Source of the DNA: Nitrosovibrio sp. Nv4
Lineage (GTDB): Bacteria; Pseudomonadota; Gammaproteobacteria; Burkholderiales; Nitrosomonadaceae
Assembly (NCBI GenBank): GCA_945860135.1
Contig: CAMAPK010000006.1
Span: 1-64,000 of the forward strand
Length of the DNA stretch: 64,000 bases
Direction of reading: 5' to 3'
Shown here: positions 47,976 through 57,781 of the stretch, piece after piece
Numbering within the stretch: the stretch's first letter is position 1
Layout: every line of letters begins with the position of its first letter
The notes under the pieces: model-generated
Databases searched by the model: none
The model's input: the letters and a program-made list of their open reading frames with translations, nothing else
Told to the model about the DNA's origin: nothing
Program-made: the position numbers and the translations under genes

Positions 47976-48350
47976 TCAGTGGTACACCATGCTGTCTATC
48001 TCGGCTTCAGCCTCCAGCCAATCCAGCATGGGATCACCGCCATCGAAACCGCGCCGCTCGGCACGGTAATAAGCAGCGATAGCGATCATCTCTTGTCTAT
48101 CCTCTCCGTTTCCCGTGCGCTGCGCCCGACCGGCCGGCGCGCTGTCGCTGGCTGGGCGCGCCGCAATTCTCCCGCTTGCTGCCGCAGACTTGCTCTGGCC
48201 CGCGTTCCCGGACGATTTAATCTCAGCTTTATTGACCACCCTGGCAGGAGCGCTCTTGGCCCCGTGTTGAACCGGTTTGACAGCGATCTTCTTGCCCGCC
48301 ACGGCAGGACTGCTCTTCTGTACTGACCCAGCTTTACTTGACTTAAGCAT
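47976..48350 (-). CDS. DUF2934 protein with long basic N-terminal tail
   Basis: A 124-residue protein. Residues 1-80 are Lys/Ala/Ser-rich and likely disordered, similar in style to histone H1-like tails. The C-terminal 40 residues match DUF2934 (IAIAAYYRAERRGFDGGDP and DWLEAEAEID). The function of DUF2934 is unknown. The ATG at 48350 is chosen over 48356 because AGGAGG sits seven bases before it and would abut the earlier one. Confidence 0.75.
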   Translation of the reverse strand: MLKSSKAGSVQKSSPAVAGKKIAVKPVQHGAKSAPARVVNKAEIKSSGNAGQSKSAAASGRIAARPASDSAPAGRAQRTGNGEDRQEMIAIAAYYRAERRGFDGGDPMLDWLEAEAEIDSMVYH

Positions 48351-48636
48351 TTTCATACCTCCTGAATATCGGTTGAATGAAGCAGCCGTCCCGCATGACT
48401 GCCAATTGCCGCAATTTCATTTCTGGAGCAGGCCGGCAACTGAGACCCGTAGCGCCTGCTAGCGTGCCCTCAGCCTGCTGAAGGCATGAATATCTTGATA
48501 TCTTCTTAAAAGGATAGAACTTTATTGATGACCAGTGAATAAGCAGGAGGCCTATTCTCGAGTAGGAAAAACCCTTAAAAATGGGGGGAGCGAACGATGT
48601 GTTATCAGCGCAACTCGGCTCCTTGCCAATTCCCCG

Positions 48637-49614
48637 CTACAGCAACCCATCCATTGACACGCCATCATGCTTCAACATCTTGCGCAGTATTTGCAGCGCT
48701 TCCAGTTGGATCTGCCGCACCCGCTCGCGGGTCAGCTCAAGACCTTCCGCCAGTTGTTCGAGCGTCTGGGTTTCATAACCGTTGAGACCGTAGCGCTGCT
48801 CGATTACGCAGCGCTGTCGCTCGCTTAAGCGTTTTAGCCATGCATGTACCTGCTGCTGCATTTCAGACTGCTCCAGCATCAGATCAGGAGTGGGGGTATG
48901 GTCATCGACGATGCCGTCGCCGATGGACAGCAGCGGATCGATGTCGAGCGGCGCATCCAATGAAATCGCGCCATTGTTCAGCGACAGCACCCAGCGCACT
49001 TCCTCCACCGGGCGCCCCAGCAGATATGCCACATCTTCCGCCTTGGGCTCTCTGCCAAGATGCGCCTCCAGGTGACGGAAGGCGCGCAGTACGATATTCA
49101 GATCCTTGATGACGTGCACCGGCAGGCGGATGGTGCGTGACTGATTCATGATGGCGCGCTCGATGTTCTGGCGAATCCACCAGGTGGCATAAGTGGAGAA
49201 ACGGAATCCGCGCTCCGGATCGAACTTGTCCAGCGCATGCATCATCCCCATGTTGCCTTCTTCGATCAGGTCCAGCAAGGCGACGCCATGATTGGGATTG
49301 GTATAGCGTTTGGCGATATTCACCACCAGCCGCAGATTGCACTCGATCATTTTCTGCCGTGCAGCGAAATCTCCCTGCTTGACCCGCCGCGCCAGCGCCG
49401 CCTCCTCCTGCGCGCTCAACAGCGCGTTAAGGCCGATCTCTTTGAAATAAATCTGGGTGACGTCGGTCTGCTGGGCATCAGCGAAGACCACGGCCTCGAC
49501 TTTGGCTGGCGCGCTTTCACCTTCCTCAGTGCACGCATCGTCCGCTTGGGATGGCCAATAAGTCTCGCCACTGATGGGTGCAACTCCGCATTCTTCACTG
49601 ATCGTATGCTCCAT
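48637..49614 (-). CDS. rpoS: RNA polymerase sigma factor RpoS
   Basis: General stress and stationary-phase sigma factor. The 325 residues include region 1.2 ([21 protein letters not shown], cut), region 2 with [19 protein letters not shown] and [15 protein letters not shown], region 3, and region 4.2 helix-turn-helix near [39 protein letters not shown]-type wording is characteristic of RpoS rather than RpoD. AGGAG lies eight bases before the ATG. Upstream nlpD, the usual neighbour, is missing, which suggests relocation or a second rpoS. Confidence 0.92.
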   Translation of the reverse strand: MEHTISEECGVAPISGETYWPSQADDACTEEGESAPAKVEAVVFADAQQTDVTQIYFKEIGLNALLSAQEEAALARRVKQGDFAARQKMIECNLRLVVNIAKRYTNPNHGVALLDLIEEGNMGMMHALDKFDPERGFRFSTYATWWIRQNIERAIMNQSRTIRLPVHVIKDLNIVLRAFRHLEAHLGREPKAEDVAYLLGRPVEEVRWVLSLNNGAISLDAPLDIDPLLSIGDGIVDDHTPTPDLMLEQSEMQQQVHAWLKRLSERQRCVIEQRYGLNGYETQTLEQLAEGLELTRERVRQIQLEALQILRKMLKHDGVSMDGLL

Positions 49615-49835
49615 CTGCTCAGCTCCTGTTTGTTTATGACAGATGCACGATAAGGCAGACGCCGTGACAATGGGATAAGCAAACGGCTTATTCCAGACTA
49701 AGGATAATTCTTATAATTATGGTTTTTGCGTAATGCTGCCGGGATCGGCGAGGTATGTGGCGGGGATAAAAGCGCTCGGGCTGGAGCGCAGCGCGTGGGG
49801 GATGCAATGGCATGACTGCCGGCTACGGCAAGTTG

Positions 49836-50495
49836 TTACACCTGGATGACGTTGCACAGTATCGCCAGGCGAACCAGTTGGGCGGCATTCTCCAGCTTCA
49901 GCTTGCGCATGATGTTGGTGTGGTGCACGCCGACCGTCTTGGGACTGATGGAAAGCAGGGTGGCAATCTGTATCACTGAATTCCCTTCCGCCAGCAGTCT
50001 GAACAACTGGAATTCACGCTTGGACAGAACACTCAAGGGGTCTGCCGGGATATCGTGGAGCGTCATGTCGGCCACCATGCCCGAGACCAGCTCCGGATCG
50101 ACATACAAGCGCCCCCGCTTTACCTGACGCACCGCTTCAATCATTTGTCCGGGGCTACCCTGCTTGGTGAGGTAGCCGGTGGCGCCCATCTGCAGTGCAC
50201 GCTGGATCATGGTTTCATTGCTGTACATGCTGAATACCAGAATGCGTGCATCCGGATCGCGCGCGCGGATGCGGCGCAGGGTTTCCAGCCCGCCGGTGCC
50301 CGCCATGTTGAGGTCAAGAATCACTACATCGGGTTTGCACTCGCGGTACAGCGCGTAGCCGGTTTCACCATCCTCGGCTTCCGCCACCACGCGAATGTCC
50401 GTGGTGCTTTCAAACAAGCGGCGATAACCGGCGCGCACCACGGGGTGGTCGTCCACCAGCAGCACGGTGATGGGCCTGGATTCCATATCAGGCAT
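49836..50495 (-). CDS. NarL/FixJ-family response regulator
   Basis: A 219-residue transcription factor: receiver domain (about 8-125, with VDDHPVVRAGY, the phospho-acceptor Asp in PDVVILDLNMAGTGG, and a conserved Lys in YLTKQGSP) and a LuxR-type helix-turn-helix (about 150-210; EGNSVIQIATLLSISPKTV). The ATG 50495 has AAGAGAAGG upstream and lies inside the end of the kinase gene, so the pair is co-translated. Confidence 0.9.
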   Translation of the reverse strand: MPDMESRPITVLLVDDHPVVRAGYRRLFESTTDIRVVAEAEDGETGYALYRECKPDVVILDLNMAGTGGLETLRRIRARDPDARILVFSMYSNETMIQRALQMGATGYLTKQGSPGQMIEAVRQVKRGRLYVDPELVSGMVADMTLHDIPADPLSVLSKREFQLFRLLAEGNSVIQIATLLSISPKTVGVHHTNIMRKLKLENAAQLVRLAILCNVIQV

Positions 50496-51702
50496 CGCTT
50501 TTCCTTCTCTTCGCCGGCTGCTCTGGCTGCTTAAGCGGCAATCTGACATCGATATGGGTGCCATGGCCCGGCGCACTGCGCGAAGAAAATTCTCCGCCCG
50601 CCGCGATCGCCCGTTCACGCATTCCCAACAACCCCAAGCCGCCGAGTCGCTGCTCGGGATTGTAGCCCCTGCCGTTATCCTCCACACTCAGCCACAGGGT
50701 GTCGGTCATGTCCGTCGCGTCCCGCTTGCGGCTCAGCCGCAGCTGCGCCCGGGTAGCATGGGCATGACTGGCGATATTGTTGAGCGCTTCCTGCACAATG
50801 CGGCAGATGGTGATGTTGACCGTCTCGCCGAGACCCTCAAACTCGCCTTCCAGTGCCAGCTCGCAACTGGTCTCGGGATGATGCGCACACCACTGTTTCT
50901 TCAGTTCGCGCAGGCTGTCCGCCAACCCCAGCATATCCAGCAATGCCGGACGCAGTTGATGCAGCAGGTCATGCACCACATCATGCATTTTGCCGACGCT
51001 GTCGCTGATGGCCTGGGCGCCGGCATGGATGGCGGAGTCTGGGCTGGCGCTGTTGGCAATCGCCTTGGCTTCGGCATAAATGGCGGTCAGCCACTGCCCC
51101 AGTTCGTCATGCAGCTCACGTGCAAGATGGCGGCGCTCCTCTTCCTGCAGCTTGAACATGCTCTGCGTCAACTGCCGGTTCTCGCGCAACAGCTCGAGGT
51201 TGCGGCGCGCCACATCTTTGAGCTGATCGATGTCGGTCATCACCGTGCGCCCGCCCGCCCCGCCGCTCACGACGGAAGATTCCAGGCGGACAAAGCGGGC
51301 TTTGCCGCCACGAATTTTAATTCTCAGCTCGGTAACAATGTTGCCGCTGGTATGAAAAATATCGTGCAGATGCTGCAGAAATGCGTGGATATCGCCTTCG
51401 GCCACATGCGTGATAAAAGGCTGGCCGACAAGGTGGGCACGCTCCACCCCCAGCATGGTGGAACCGGTCAGGTTTATTTCCAGCACGCGTCCGCTCTTAT
51501 CCAGGGTAAAGTAACCCACCGGTGCATAGTCATACAAGACGGCGTAACGATCGCGCGTTTCCTCCAGTTGCTGCTGCGCTTCCCGGAGTTCGTAGTTCTG
51601 CATCTCCAGTTCTACCCGGTGAGCCTGCAGATCGGCGATCAGCTCCGTTTTACTGCGAGTTTCACTGTCATCAAACCTTTTGCGTTCCCGCTCCTGCGTC
51701 AT
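50488..51702 (-). CDS. PAS-domain sensor histidine kinase (NarX/UhpB-type, HisKA_3)
   Basis: A cytosolic 404-residue kinase with no membrane segments: a coiled-coil (about 10-50), one PAS domain (about 50-165), the dimerisation/phosphorylation helix ERRHLARELHDELGQWLTAI with its His near residue 215, and a HATPase domain (NGRGYNP, GLGLLGMRERA). Its start is an ATG overlapping the CheB/CheR gene's stop (ATGA) with GAGGGAGGTGGT upstream. It phosphorylates the downstream response regulator. Confidence 0.9.
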   Translation of the reverse strand: MTQERERKRFDDSETRSKTELIADLQAHRVELEMQNYELREAQQQLEETRDRYAVLYDYAPVGYFTLDKSGRVLEINLTGSTMLGVERAHLVGQPFITHVAEGDIHAFLQHLHDIFHTSGNIVTELRIKIRGGKARFVRLESSVVSGGAGGRTVMTDIDQLKDVARRNLELLRENRQLTQSMFKLQEEERRHLARELHDELGQWLTAIYAEAKAIANSASPDSAIHAGAQAISDSVGKMHDVVHDLLHQLRPALLDMLGLADSLRELKKQWCAHHPETSCELALEGEFEGLGETVNITICRIVQEALNNIASHAHATRAQLRLSRKRDATDMTDTLWLSVEDNGRGYNPEQRLGGLGLLGMRERAIAAGGEFSSRSAPGHGTHIDVRLPLKQPEQPAKRRKSDA

Positions 51703-54700
51703 ACCACCTCCCTCTCGGTAAGCGCGATGGTAGCTGGCTTGCCAGCATCGTCCAGCAATACGGTGGTGGTCAGCCACACCTTGAAGATGCGCCCATCCCT
51801 GGCGCGGCGCAGGCTTTCGCAGGGCGGCGCTGTTTCACCCTGGCGCAGCCGCTCCCTCAGCACATGCATATCCGCGCGCGCCGCGTCGGGGATCAGCACA
51901 GCGGCGTTGAGCTGCAGCGCCTGTTCCTCGCTGTAACCATACATCTCGGTTGCGCGCCGATTCCAAGCCAGAATACGGCCAGAAAAATCCTGCAGCATGA
52001 CGGCATCGCTGGCATCGCGCACCACCGCCGCCAAACGCCGTTCCTGCTGTAACGCCTGGCGCAGGCGTTCCGCATCCTTGATGCTGTCGATGCCGATAAA
52101 CGCCAGCACCGCACCTTCGATGCGATTATCCAGCGTGCGGTAGGGACGCATGCGCAAGGTGTACCAGTGCCCATCATGATCCTGCAGTTCGACAGATTGC
52201 GGCACCATGCTGTCGATCACCTGCTGCACCCTTTGCTCCAGATCGGGGAGTTCGAAATTGGGACGAATATTGCCGAGAGGCCGGCCGATGTCGGTATCAA
52301 TCAGATTCAGCAGTGGTTTTGCGGCAGAGGTGAAACGCCGGATGCGCAGATCCGCGTGCAGGATCACGATCGCCAGCTCGATGCTTGCCAGTAAATTGCT
52401 GAAGTCATTGTTGACCCGGTTCAATTCCTGGTTGCGGTTCTCGTGCTCCTCGATGATTGTGGCCAGTTCCTCGTTGGTGGACTGCAGCTCTTCCTTGGCG
52501 GTTTCCAGCTCCTCGTTGGTGCTTTGCAACTCTTCATTGGCGGACTGGACCTCCTCATTGGCGGACTGCAACTCCTCGTTAGTCGCCTCCTGATCCTCGA
52601 TGATGGATTGCATGTATTCCCGTTCCGCAAGCAACTCATTTTCCAGCTCCTGGATGTGCAGGCTGCTGGCATCTGCAGCGTCCGGCTCCAGCTTGGTCTT
52701 CCGGACTACGGCAGCTTCTGTGCCAGGCTCAAACAGCACCAGATAATTTGAGGCAGCGGCTTCCGCATGCGCAAGCGGCAGCACCTGCAGATTTATCCTG
52801 CGGACGCTATCATTCTCGTGTAACTGCACTCCTTCCTTGCGCACCGCGCTGTGCTCCTTGATTGCCTGCTGCACCAGCGTGCGCAGTTCCAGCACCAGAT
52901 CCGGGCGTGCCATCTTCAGCAGATTGAGGCTGGCGCTACCGGCAGGCGGCTGGATGTAAGGGCCGGTTTGGCCGCGGAATTGGAGTATCTGCATGTCCTG
53001 ATTGATGATCACGCCCGGCGGCCCGTACTTCTCCAGAATCAGTTGCTCGGCCTCCTGCTGCACCGTGGTCGGGGATGACATAGCTGTGCGCATGGATGGA
53101 ATTACGGCAAACGGCGGCATGGCGTAAGGCATGCTGATGAAATCAGTGCCCGTCCGGAATGCCACGGGCTTGCGGGTGTAAATCTTGTTTTTCTTGTCCA
53201 GCAGGGAAAAAAGCTCCGTTTCGCTGCCGATGCTCTCCGATGTGCCCAGCATCAGGTAGCCCTCGGCGCGCAAGGCATAGTGAAAAGTGTGCAATACTTT
53301 TTTCTGCAGTACCGGACCAAGATAAATCATCAGGTTGCGGCAGCAGATCAGGTCGATGCGCGAAAAAGGCGGGTCCTTGGTGACGTTCTGCAGTGCGAAC
53401 ACGCAGACGTCGCGGATCGGCTTGCAGATCTGGTAGCCGGTTGCCGTCTTGACAAAAAACCGCTGCAGCCGTGCCGGCTCCACGTCTTCGGTTATTCTTT
53501 GCGGATAGATGCCCTGGCGCGCCCTATCGATGGCTTCTTTGTCGATATCGGAGGCGAAGATCTGGAGGCGGGTGGTGCCGACGTTATCGCCGAGAAATTC
53601 AAACAAAGCCATCGCGACCGAATAAACCTCCTCGCCGGTGGAACAGGCCGGTATCCAGATGCGTAACGGCAGCTCACTGGCACGGCCTGTCATGAGCCGC
53701 GGGAAAATTTCTTTCTTGAGCGCATCGAAAGTTTCCGGGTCACGGAAAAAACTGGTGACATTGATCAGCATGTCCTGAAACAGCGCATCCAGTTCTTTCG
53801 GGTGCTCCTGCAGAAACTTGACGTAATCTCTTGTTTTGTCCAGTTGATGCAGCACCATGCGCCATTTGATGCGGCGCTGGATGGTGTTCTGCTTGTAATG
53901 CGTGAAGTCGATGCCGGTACGTGTGCGCAACAGCAGGAATATTTTGTTCAAGTTAATGTTCTTGTCGCCTTCCTCCAGCGCTTCCGGCGAGACGGCCAGC
54001 AACTCCTGCCGCAGGTAAGGGTGGCGTGCGATGCGCGCCAACTCGTTGGCAATGTTCTCCGGCGGCAGGACGAAATCCACATGGCCTGCGGCAATCGCGC
54101 TGTGCGGCATGCCGCTGTACTCGGCGGAATCCTCGCTTTGGGCAAAAGTGATGCCGCCTGCCGCCTTGATTGCCTGCAGGCCCAAGGTGCCATCCGATGC
54201 CGTGCCCGACAGAATGACCCCGATCGCATTGTTCTGCCGGTCCTGCGCCAGACTCTGAAAGAAATCGTCTATCGGCATGTGCTTGCCGCGCAGGTCCGGA
54301 CGCGGCATCAGGTGCAATATGCCGTGCAGCAGCGCCAGGGTGCAGTTGGGCGGCATGACATAAATGTAGTTGGGTTCGATTCGTATGCCATCGCTCGCTT
54401 CGAGTACCGGCAGGGACGTTGCGCGTGTCATCAGTTCCGGCAGCAGACTGATATGTTTGGGATCGAGATGCTGCACCAGCACAAAGGCCATATTGGTGTC
54501 CAGCGGCAGCGCCTTGAGCAGTCTGGTGAATGCACTCAGTCCGCCGGCGGAGGCGCCGATGCCCACCACCGGAAATTGATTCGGCGGTGCGCCCGACGGC
54601 GTGGCATCCGCATTCGCTGTGGCAACGGGAGGGGTTGATTTTCTGGCCATAGGTGCCGTTAGGGGCAAGTTATGCGGTAATTCTGGATACAGCGGTTCCT

Positions 54701-54704
54701 TCAT
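51699..54704 (-). CDS. CheB/CheR/PAS multidomain sensor
   Basis: A 1001-residue fusion. Domains in order: CheB methylesterase without a receiver domain (about 45-225; GASAGG Ser, VQHLDP His, SGTASDG Asp), CheR methyltransferase (about 245-515), a long coiled-coil made of 7-residue NEELQSxxE-type repeats (about 690-770), and two PAS domains (about 770-1000). The repeats are coded by 21-base units at about 52440-52620. There is no kinase domain; the separate kinase gene overlaps its stop, so the two form one signalling unit. No chemoreceptor gene is nearby. Confidence 0.9.
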   Translation of the reverse strand: MKEPLYPELPHNLPLTAPMARKSTPPVATANADATPSGAPPNQFPVVGIGASAGGLSAFTRLLKALPLDTNMAFVLVQHLDPKHISLLPELMTRATSLPVLEASDGIRIEPNYIYVMPPNCTLALLHGILHLMPRPDLRGKHMPIDDFFQSLAQDRQNNAIGVILSGTASDGTLGLQAIKAAGGITFAQSEDSAEYSGMPHSAIAAGHVDFVLPPENIANELARIARHPYLRQELLAVSPEALEEGDKNINLNKIFLLLRTRTGIDFTHYKQNTIQRRIKWRMVLHQLDKTRDYVKFLQEHPKELDALFQDMLINVTSFFRDPETFDALKKEIFPRLMTGRASELPLRIWIPACSTGEEVYSVAMALFEFLGDNVGTTRLQIFASDIDKEAIDRARQGIYPQRITEDVEPARLQRFFVKTATGYQICKPIRDVCVFALQNVTKDPPFSRIDLICCRNLMIYLGPVLQKKVLHTFHYALRAEGYLMLGTSESIGSETELFSLLDKKNKIYTRKPVAFRTGTDFISMPYAMPPFAVIPSMRTAMSSPTTVQQEAEQLILEKYGPPGVIINQDMQILQFRGQTGPYIQPPAGSASLNLLKMARPDLVLELRTLVQQAIKEHSAVRKEGVQLHENDSVRRINLQVLPLAHAEAAASNYLVLFEPGTEAAVVRKTKLEPDAADASSLHIQELENELLAEREYMQSIIEDQEATNEELQSANEEVQSANEELQSTNEELETAKEELQSTNEELATIIEEHENRNQELNRVNNDFSNLLASIELAIVILHADLRIRRFTSAAKPLLNLIDTDIGRPLGNIRPNFELPDLEQRVQQVIDSMVPQSVELQDHDGHWYTLRMRPYRTLDNRIEGAVLAFIGIDSIKDAERLRQALQQERRLAAVVRDASDAVMLQDFSGRILAWNRRATEMYGYSEEQALQLNAAVLIPDAARADMHVLRERLRQGETAPPCESLRRARDGRIFKVWLTTTVLLDDAGKPATIALTEREVV

Positions 54705-54772
54705 ATGCTACAGCATCCTGCGGTAAAATTCTGCTTGATGCCTGTGCCGGAATTGCCCTCACTATAGGTTCC

Positions 54773-54802
54773 CCTATGCCTATGCCTATGCCTATGCCTA
54801 TG
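54773..54802. repeat. Five tandem copies of the hexamer CCTATG
   Basis: Five exact copies of CCTATG, running on as CTTTTC. The array begins about 70 bases upstream of the CheB/CheR start and overlaps the stop codon of the phosphoribosyltransferase gene. Loss or gain of units would leave that protein unchanged because each unit reads Ala-stop in frame. It could alter promoter spacing for the sensor gene. Confidence 0.7.
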
Positions 54803-55451
54803 CTTTTCCCAAGCCGGAATCGCGGCCTGCAGCCGCGAGTATGGCGATGACTTCCGCGTCCGTCACCTGCGGAAAATCCAGGTAAAACTGCCCCACTGCC
54901 TGGAAATTGAGCGGGGCTGACAGGCACACGACCCGATCCGCATTGTTGCGGATTTTTTTCAGCGTGTCGGGCGGCGCCACCGGCACCGCGCAGACCAGCT
55001 CTGCTGGTTTTTTTGCCCGCAGTGCATGCAGCGCCGCAATCATGGTCGAACCGGTGGCCAGGCCGTCGTCGATGACGATGACGATGCGCCCGGCCGGGTC
55101 ATGCGGCGGGCGCACCGGCGTGTACTGGATGCGGCGCTGCCGTATCGTTGCCAGTTGCGCGGCAGTTTCCTCCCTGATGTATGCCGCGTCCGCACCCGCT
55201 GCGGCAGCGTAATCCGCCAGGTAAACCCAGCCGCTCTCATCGACCGAACCGATGGCGAATTCCGGATTGCCCGGCGCACGCAATTTGCGCACCAACACTA
55301 CATCCATCTCGCCCTCCAGCCTGGCGGCGATGATCTGCGCCATCGGCACCGCTCCGCGCGGGATCGCCAGTATCAGCGGCTGTCTGCCGCGGTATTCGGC
55401 CAGAGCCGTGGCCAGTTGCTCGGCGGCGGCTATGCGATCTGTAAATATCAT
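54798..55451 (-). CDS. Phosphoribosyltransferase-family protein
   Basis: A 217-residue member of the PRTase family. The PRPP-binding loop VIVIDDGLATGSTM is near residue 123, with an N-terminal hood region GAVPMAQIIAARLEGEMDVV (cut here). The layout is that of the stand-alone PRTases often found with stress genes, for which the acceptor base is not established. A strong ribosome binding site (GGAGGGAG) precedes the ATG. Confidence 0.82.
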   Translation of the reverse strand: MIFTDRIAAAEQLATALAEYRGRQPLILAIPRGAVPMAQIIAARLEGEMDVVLVRKLRAPGNPEFAIGSVDESGWVYLADYAAAAGADAAYIREETAAQLATIRQRRIQYTPVRPPHDPAGRIVIVIDDGLATGSTMIAALHALRAKKPAELVCAVPVAPPDTLKKIRNNADRVVCLSAPLNFQAVGQFYLDFPQVTDAEVIAILAAAGRDSGLGKA

Positions 55452-55519
55452 GACTCCCTCCGTTAGGACTGATGGCGCAGAAAATAAATAGTGGCAGGCA
55501 TGGTGATACTCCCTGGTGG

Positions 55520-57244
55520 TTACATGGTGCGGCTGAGCAGCGTGCGCAGCTCGCGCAGTGGGCGGGTATTGAGCGTGTTGTGTTTTTCCAGCCAGCCGCG
55601 CCGCGCCTGGCCGATGCCGAAACGCAGGTTGGCAAAATCAAACGTGCTGTGCGCATCGGAATTGACACTGACCAGCACCCCCTCCTCCCTGGCCATCTGG
55701 CAATAGCTGTCGAGCAGATCCAGCCGCTCCGGATGGGCATTGAGTTCGAGAAAACAGCCACGGCTTCTGGCCTCGCGAATAATGCGCGGCATATCCACAT
55801 CGTACGGAGCACGCTGCTGGATCAGCCGCCCGCTGGGATGCGCCAGCATGGTGAAATGCGGGTGTGCCATGGCACGCAGGATGCGCTCGGTCTGCTTGGT
55901 GCGCGACAGTTCGAACTTGCTGTGCACCGCGCCCAGCACCAGGTCGAGTTGCCCCAGCACTTCGTCCGGCAGATCCAGGCTGCCATCCTCCAGGATGTCC
56001 ACTTCGATGCCCTTGAGCAAAGTAATCCCCTCCAGTTCCGCATTCAGCCGGTCGATATCTTCGCACTGCCGCGCCAGCCGCAGCGGGTTGAGGCCGTGCG
56101 CCACGCTCAGCCGGCGCGAATGTTCGGTGATGGCCAGATATTCAAAGCCGTATGCCTTGGCGGCCAGCGCCATTTCGCGCAGGGTATTGTGGCCGTCGGT
56201 GGCTTTGGTGTGAACGTGCAGGTCGCCGCGTAAATCGCCCAGTTGCAGCAGTTGCGGCAGCCGTCCGGCTTGCGCCAGCGCAATCTCGCCGCGATTCTCC
56301 CGCAACTCCGGCGGGATATAGGTCATGCCGAGCGCAGCATAAACCGACTCCTCAGTTTCACCGGCGATACGGGTTTTCCCGCGGTACACGCCGTATTCGT
56401 TGATCTTCAGCCCGCGTTTCTGTGCCAGCCGGCGCACCGCGATATTATGTGCCTTGGAGCCGGTGAAATAATGCAGCGCAGCGCCGTAGCTTTCTTCCGC
56501 GACTACGCGCAAGTCCACCTGCAGGCCGCAGCGGAGTATCACGCTGGCGCGGGTGCTGCCGGCTGCCAGCGTATCGGCCACTTCCTCATAATTAATGAAA
56601 CGTTGTATCACCGCTCTGGCCGCGGCGGCCGTAACGAGTATATCCAGATCGCCGACGGTCTCGCGCATGCGGCGGAAACTGCCGGCCACCGTTACCCGCG
56701 TTACGCCCGGCAGCAGCATCAGGAAGGCTCTTAACGCATCGGCATATTGCGCCGCCACCGCCAGCTTGAAACGGCGCGTCTGGCTGGCATGCGCCTCGAT
56801 CGCCTGCAGGATATTTAGTTCGCTCTTTTCGCCGAAACCCGGCAGCACGCGGATGCGCCCGTCGCGCGCTGCGCGATAGAGCTGCTCGACGGTCTGCACC
56901 TCAAGATCGTGATACAGCGCCTTGACGCGCTTGGGGCCGAGGCCGGGAATTTTCAGCAGTTCGGTGATGGCGGGCGGCAATTCCTGACGCAGACGTTCCA
57001 GCAGGCTGCAACGACCACTGGCAACTATCTCCCTGATCTTGGCAGCAAGGTCGTTACCGATGCCGGGCAGACGGGTCAGATCCTCGCCCTGTTCCAGCAG
57101 CAGCGAAACTTCCGCAGGAAGTTCGCCAATGCTGCGTGCGGCATTGCGGTAGGCGCGGATGCGGAACGGGTTCGCCCCCTGGATCTCAAGCAGGTCGGCG
57201 ATCTCCTCAAAAATGACAGCGACATCGGCGTTGTGGTGCGGCAT
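55520..57244 (-). CDS. polX: PolX-type DNA polymerase/3'-5' exonuclease (Pol beta plus PHP)
   Basis: Family X polymerase that fills short gaps in base-excision repair. The 574 residues comprise an 8-kDa/HhH region (about 1-150, with LPGIGNDLAAKIREIV and IPGLGPKRVKALYH), palm and fingers (GSFRRMRETVGDLDILV and LQVDLRVV supply the acidic metal ligands), and a C-terminal PHP nuclease domain from about 340 (GDLHVHTKATDG, ITEHS, NAHPERLDL, NSDAHS). Ribosome binding site AAGGAG. Complete for the family. Confidence 0.93.
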   Translation of the reverse strand: MPHHNADVAVIFEEIADLLEIQGANPFRIRAYRNAARSIGELPAEVSLLLEQGEDLTRLPGIGNDLAAKIREIVASGRCSLLERLRQELPPAITELLKIPGLGPKRVKALYHDLEVQTVEQLYRAARDGRIRVLPGFGEKSELNILQAIEAHASQTRRFKLAVAAQYADALRAFLMLLPGVTRVTVAGSFRRMRETVGDLDILVTAAAARAVIQRFINYEEVADTLAAGSTRASVILRCGLQVDLRVVAEESYGAALHYFTGSKAHNIAVRRLAQKRGLKINEYGVYRGKTRIAGETEESVYAALGMTYIPPELRENRGEIALAQAGRLPQLLQLGDLRGDLHVHTKATDGHNTLREMALAAKAYGFEYLAITEHSRRLSVAHGLNPLRLARQCEDIDRLNAELEGITLLKGIEVDILEDGSLDLPDEVLGQLDLVLGAVHSKFELSRTKQTERILRAMAHPHFTMLAHPSGRLIQQRAPYDVDMPRIIREARSRGCFLELNAHPERLDLLDSYCQMAREEGVLVSVNSDAHSTFDFANLRFGIGQARRGWLEKHNTLNTRPLRELRTLLSRTM

Positions 57245-57363
57245 GCGGGATACTCCTTGCTGTAATCAGCCTAGTATATCCGGCCGGCTAAAGCTATCTT
57301 GGAGTATGGATTATTCAACGGCAAGCGCTCAGCAAAAACCCGTACCGCAGACTGAGTCACACC

Positions 57364-57780
57364 ATGCCAACCTCATCTTCGCCGTATTTCCAGCATGACG
57401 CCGACATCGGCATCATCGGCCGCGGCACGACGCTGGAACAGGCATTCGAAGCCGCCGCGCAGGCGGTGTTTGCCATTGTCACGGATCTGGCTCTGGTGCA
57501 GCCCAGCAGCACCTTGACGCTCGAGTTCGAAGAGACCGACCCGGAGCTCGCGCTGGTCACCTGGCTCAACCTGCTGCTCGGCAAAGCACGCGAACAAGGC
57601 ATGGTCTTCAGCCGCTTCCACGTGCAGCATCATGGCAGTCAGTGGCGCGCCGATGCTGTGGGTGAAAAATGGCGAGACGGTCTGGAGCGCGGCGTGGAAG
57701 TTAAAGGCGCAACCCTGACCATGCTGTCGGTGAAGCAGACCGGGGCAATGTGGGAAGCGCGTTGTATCGTGGATGTGTGA
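57364..57780 (+). CDS. Archease (RtcB activator)
   Basis: A 138-residue archease that helps the RNA ligase RtcB reach its guanylated, multiple-turnover state. Motifs include the metal-binding Asp in HDADIGIIGRG near the N-terminus and the C-terminal LERGVEVKGATLTMLSVK region with an acidic tail residue (DV). The rtcB ATG is one base after its stop. Confidence 0.9.
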   Translation: MPTSSSPYFQHDADIGIIGRGTTLEQAFEAAAQAVFAIVTDLALVQPSSTLTLEFEETDPELALVTWLNLLLGKAREQGMVFSRFHVQHHGSQWRADAVGEKWRDGLERGVEVKGATLTMLSVKQTGAMWEARCIVDV

Positions 57781-57781
57781 C

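Noticed and set aside
52440-52620. Short regular repeats that might suggest a CRISPR-like array
   Set aside because: They are 21-base units encoding the seven-residue coiled-coil repeats of the CheB/CheR/PAS protein, with no spacers.
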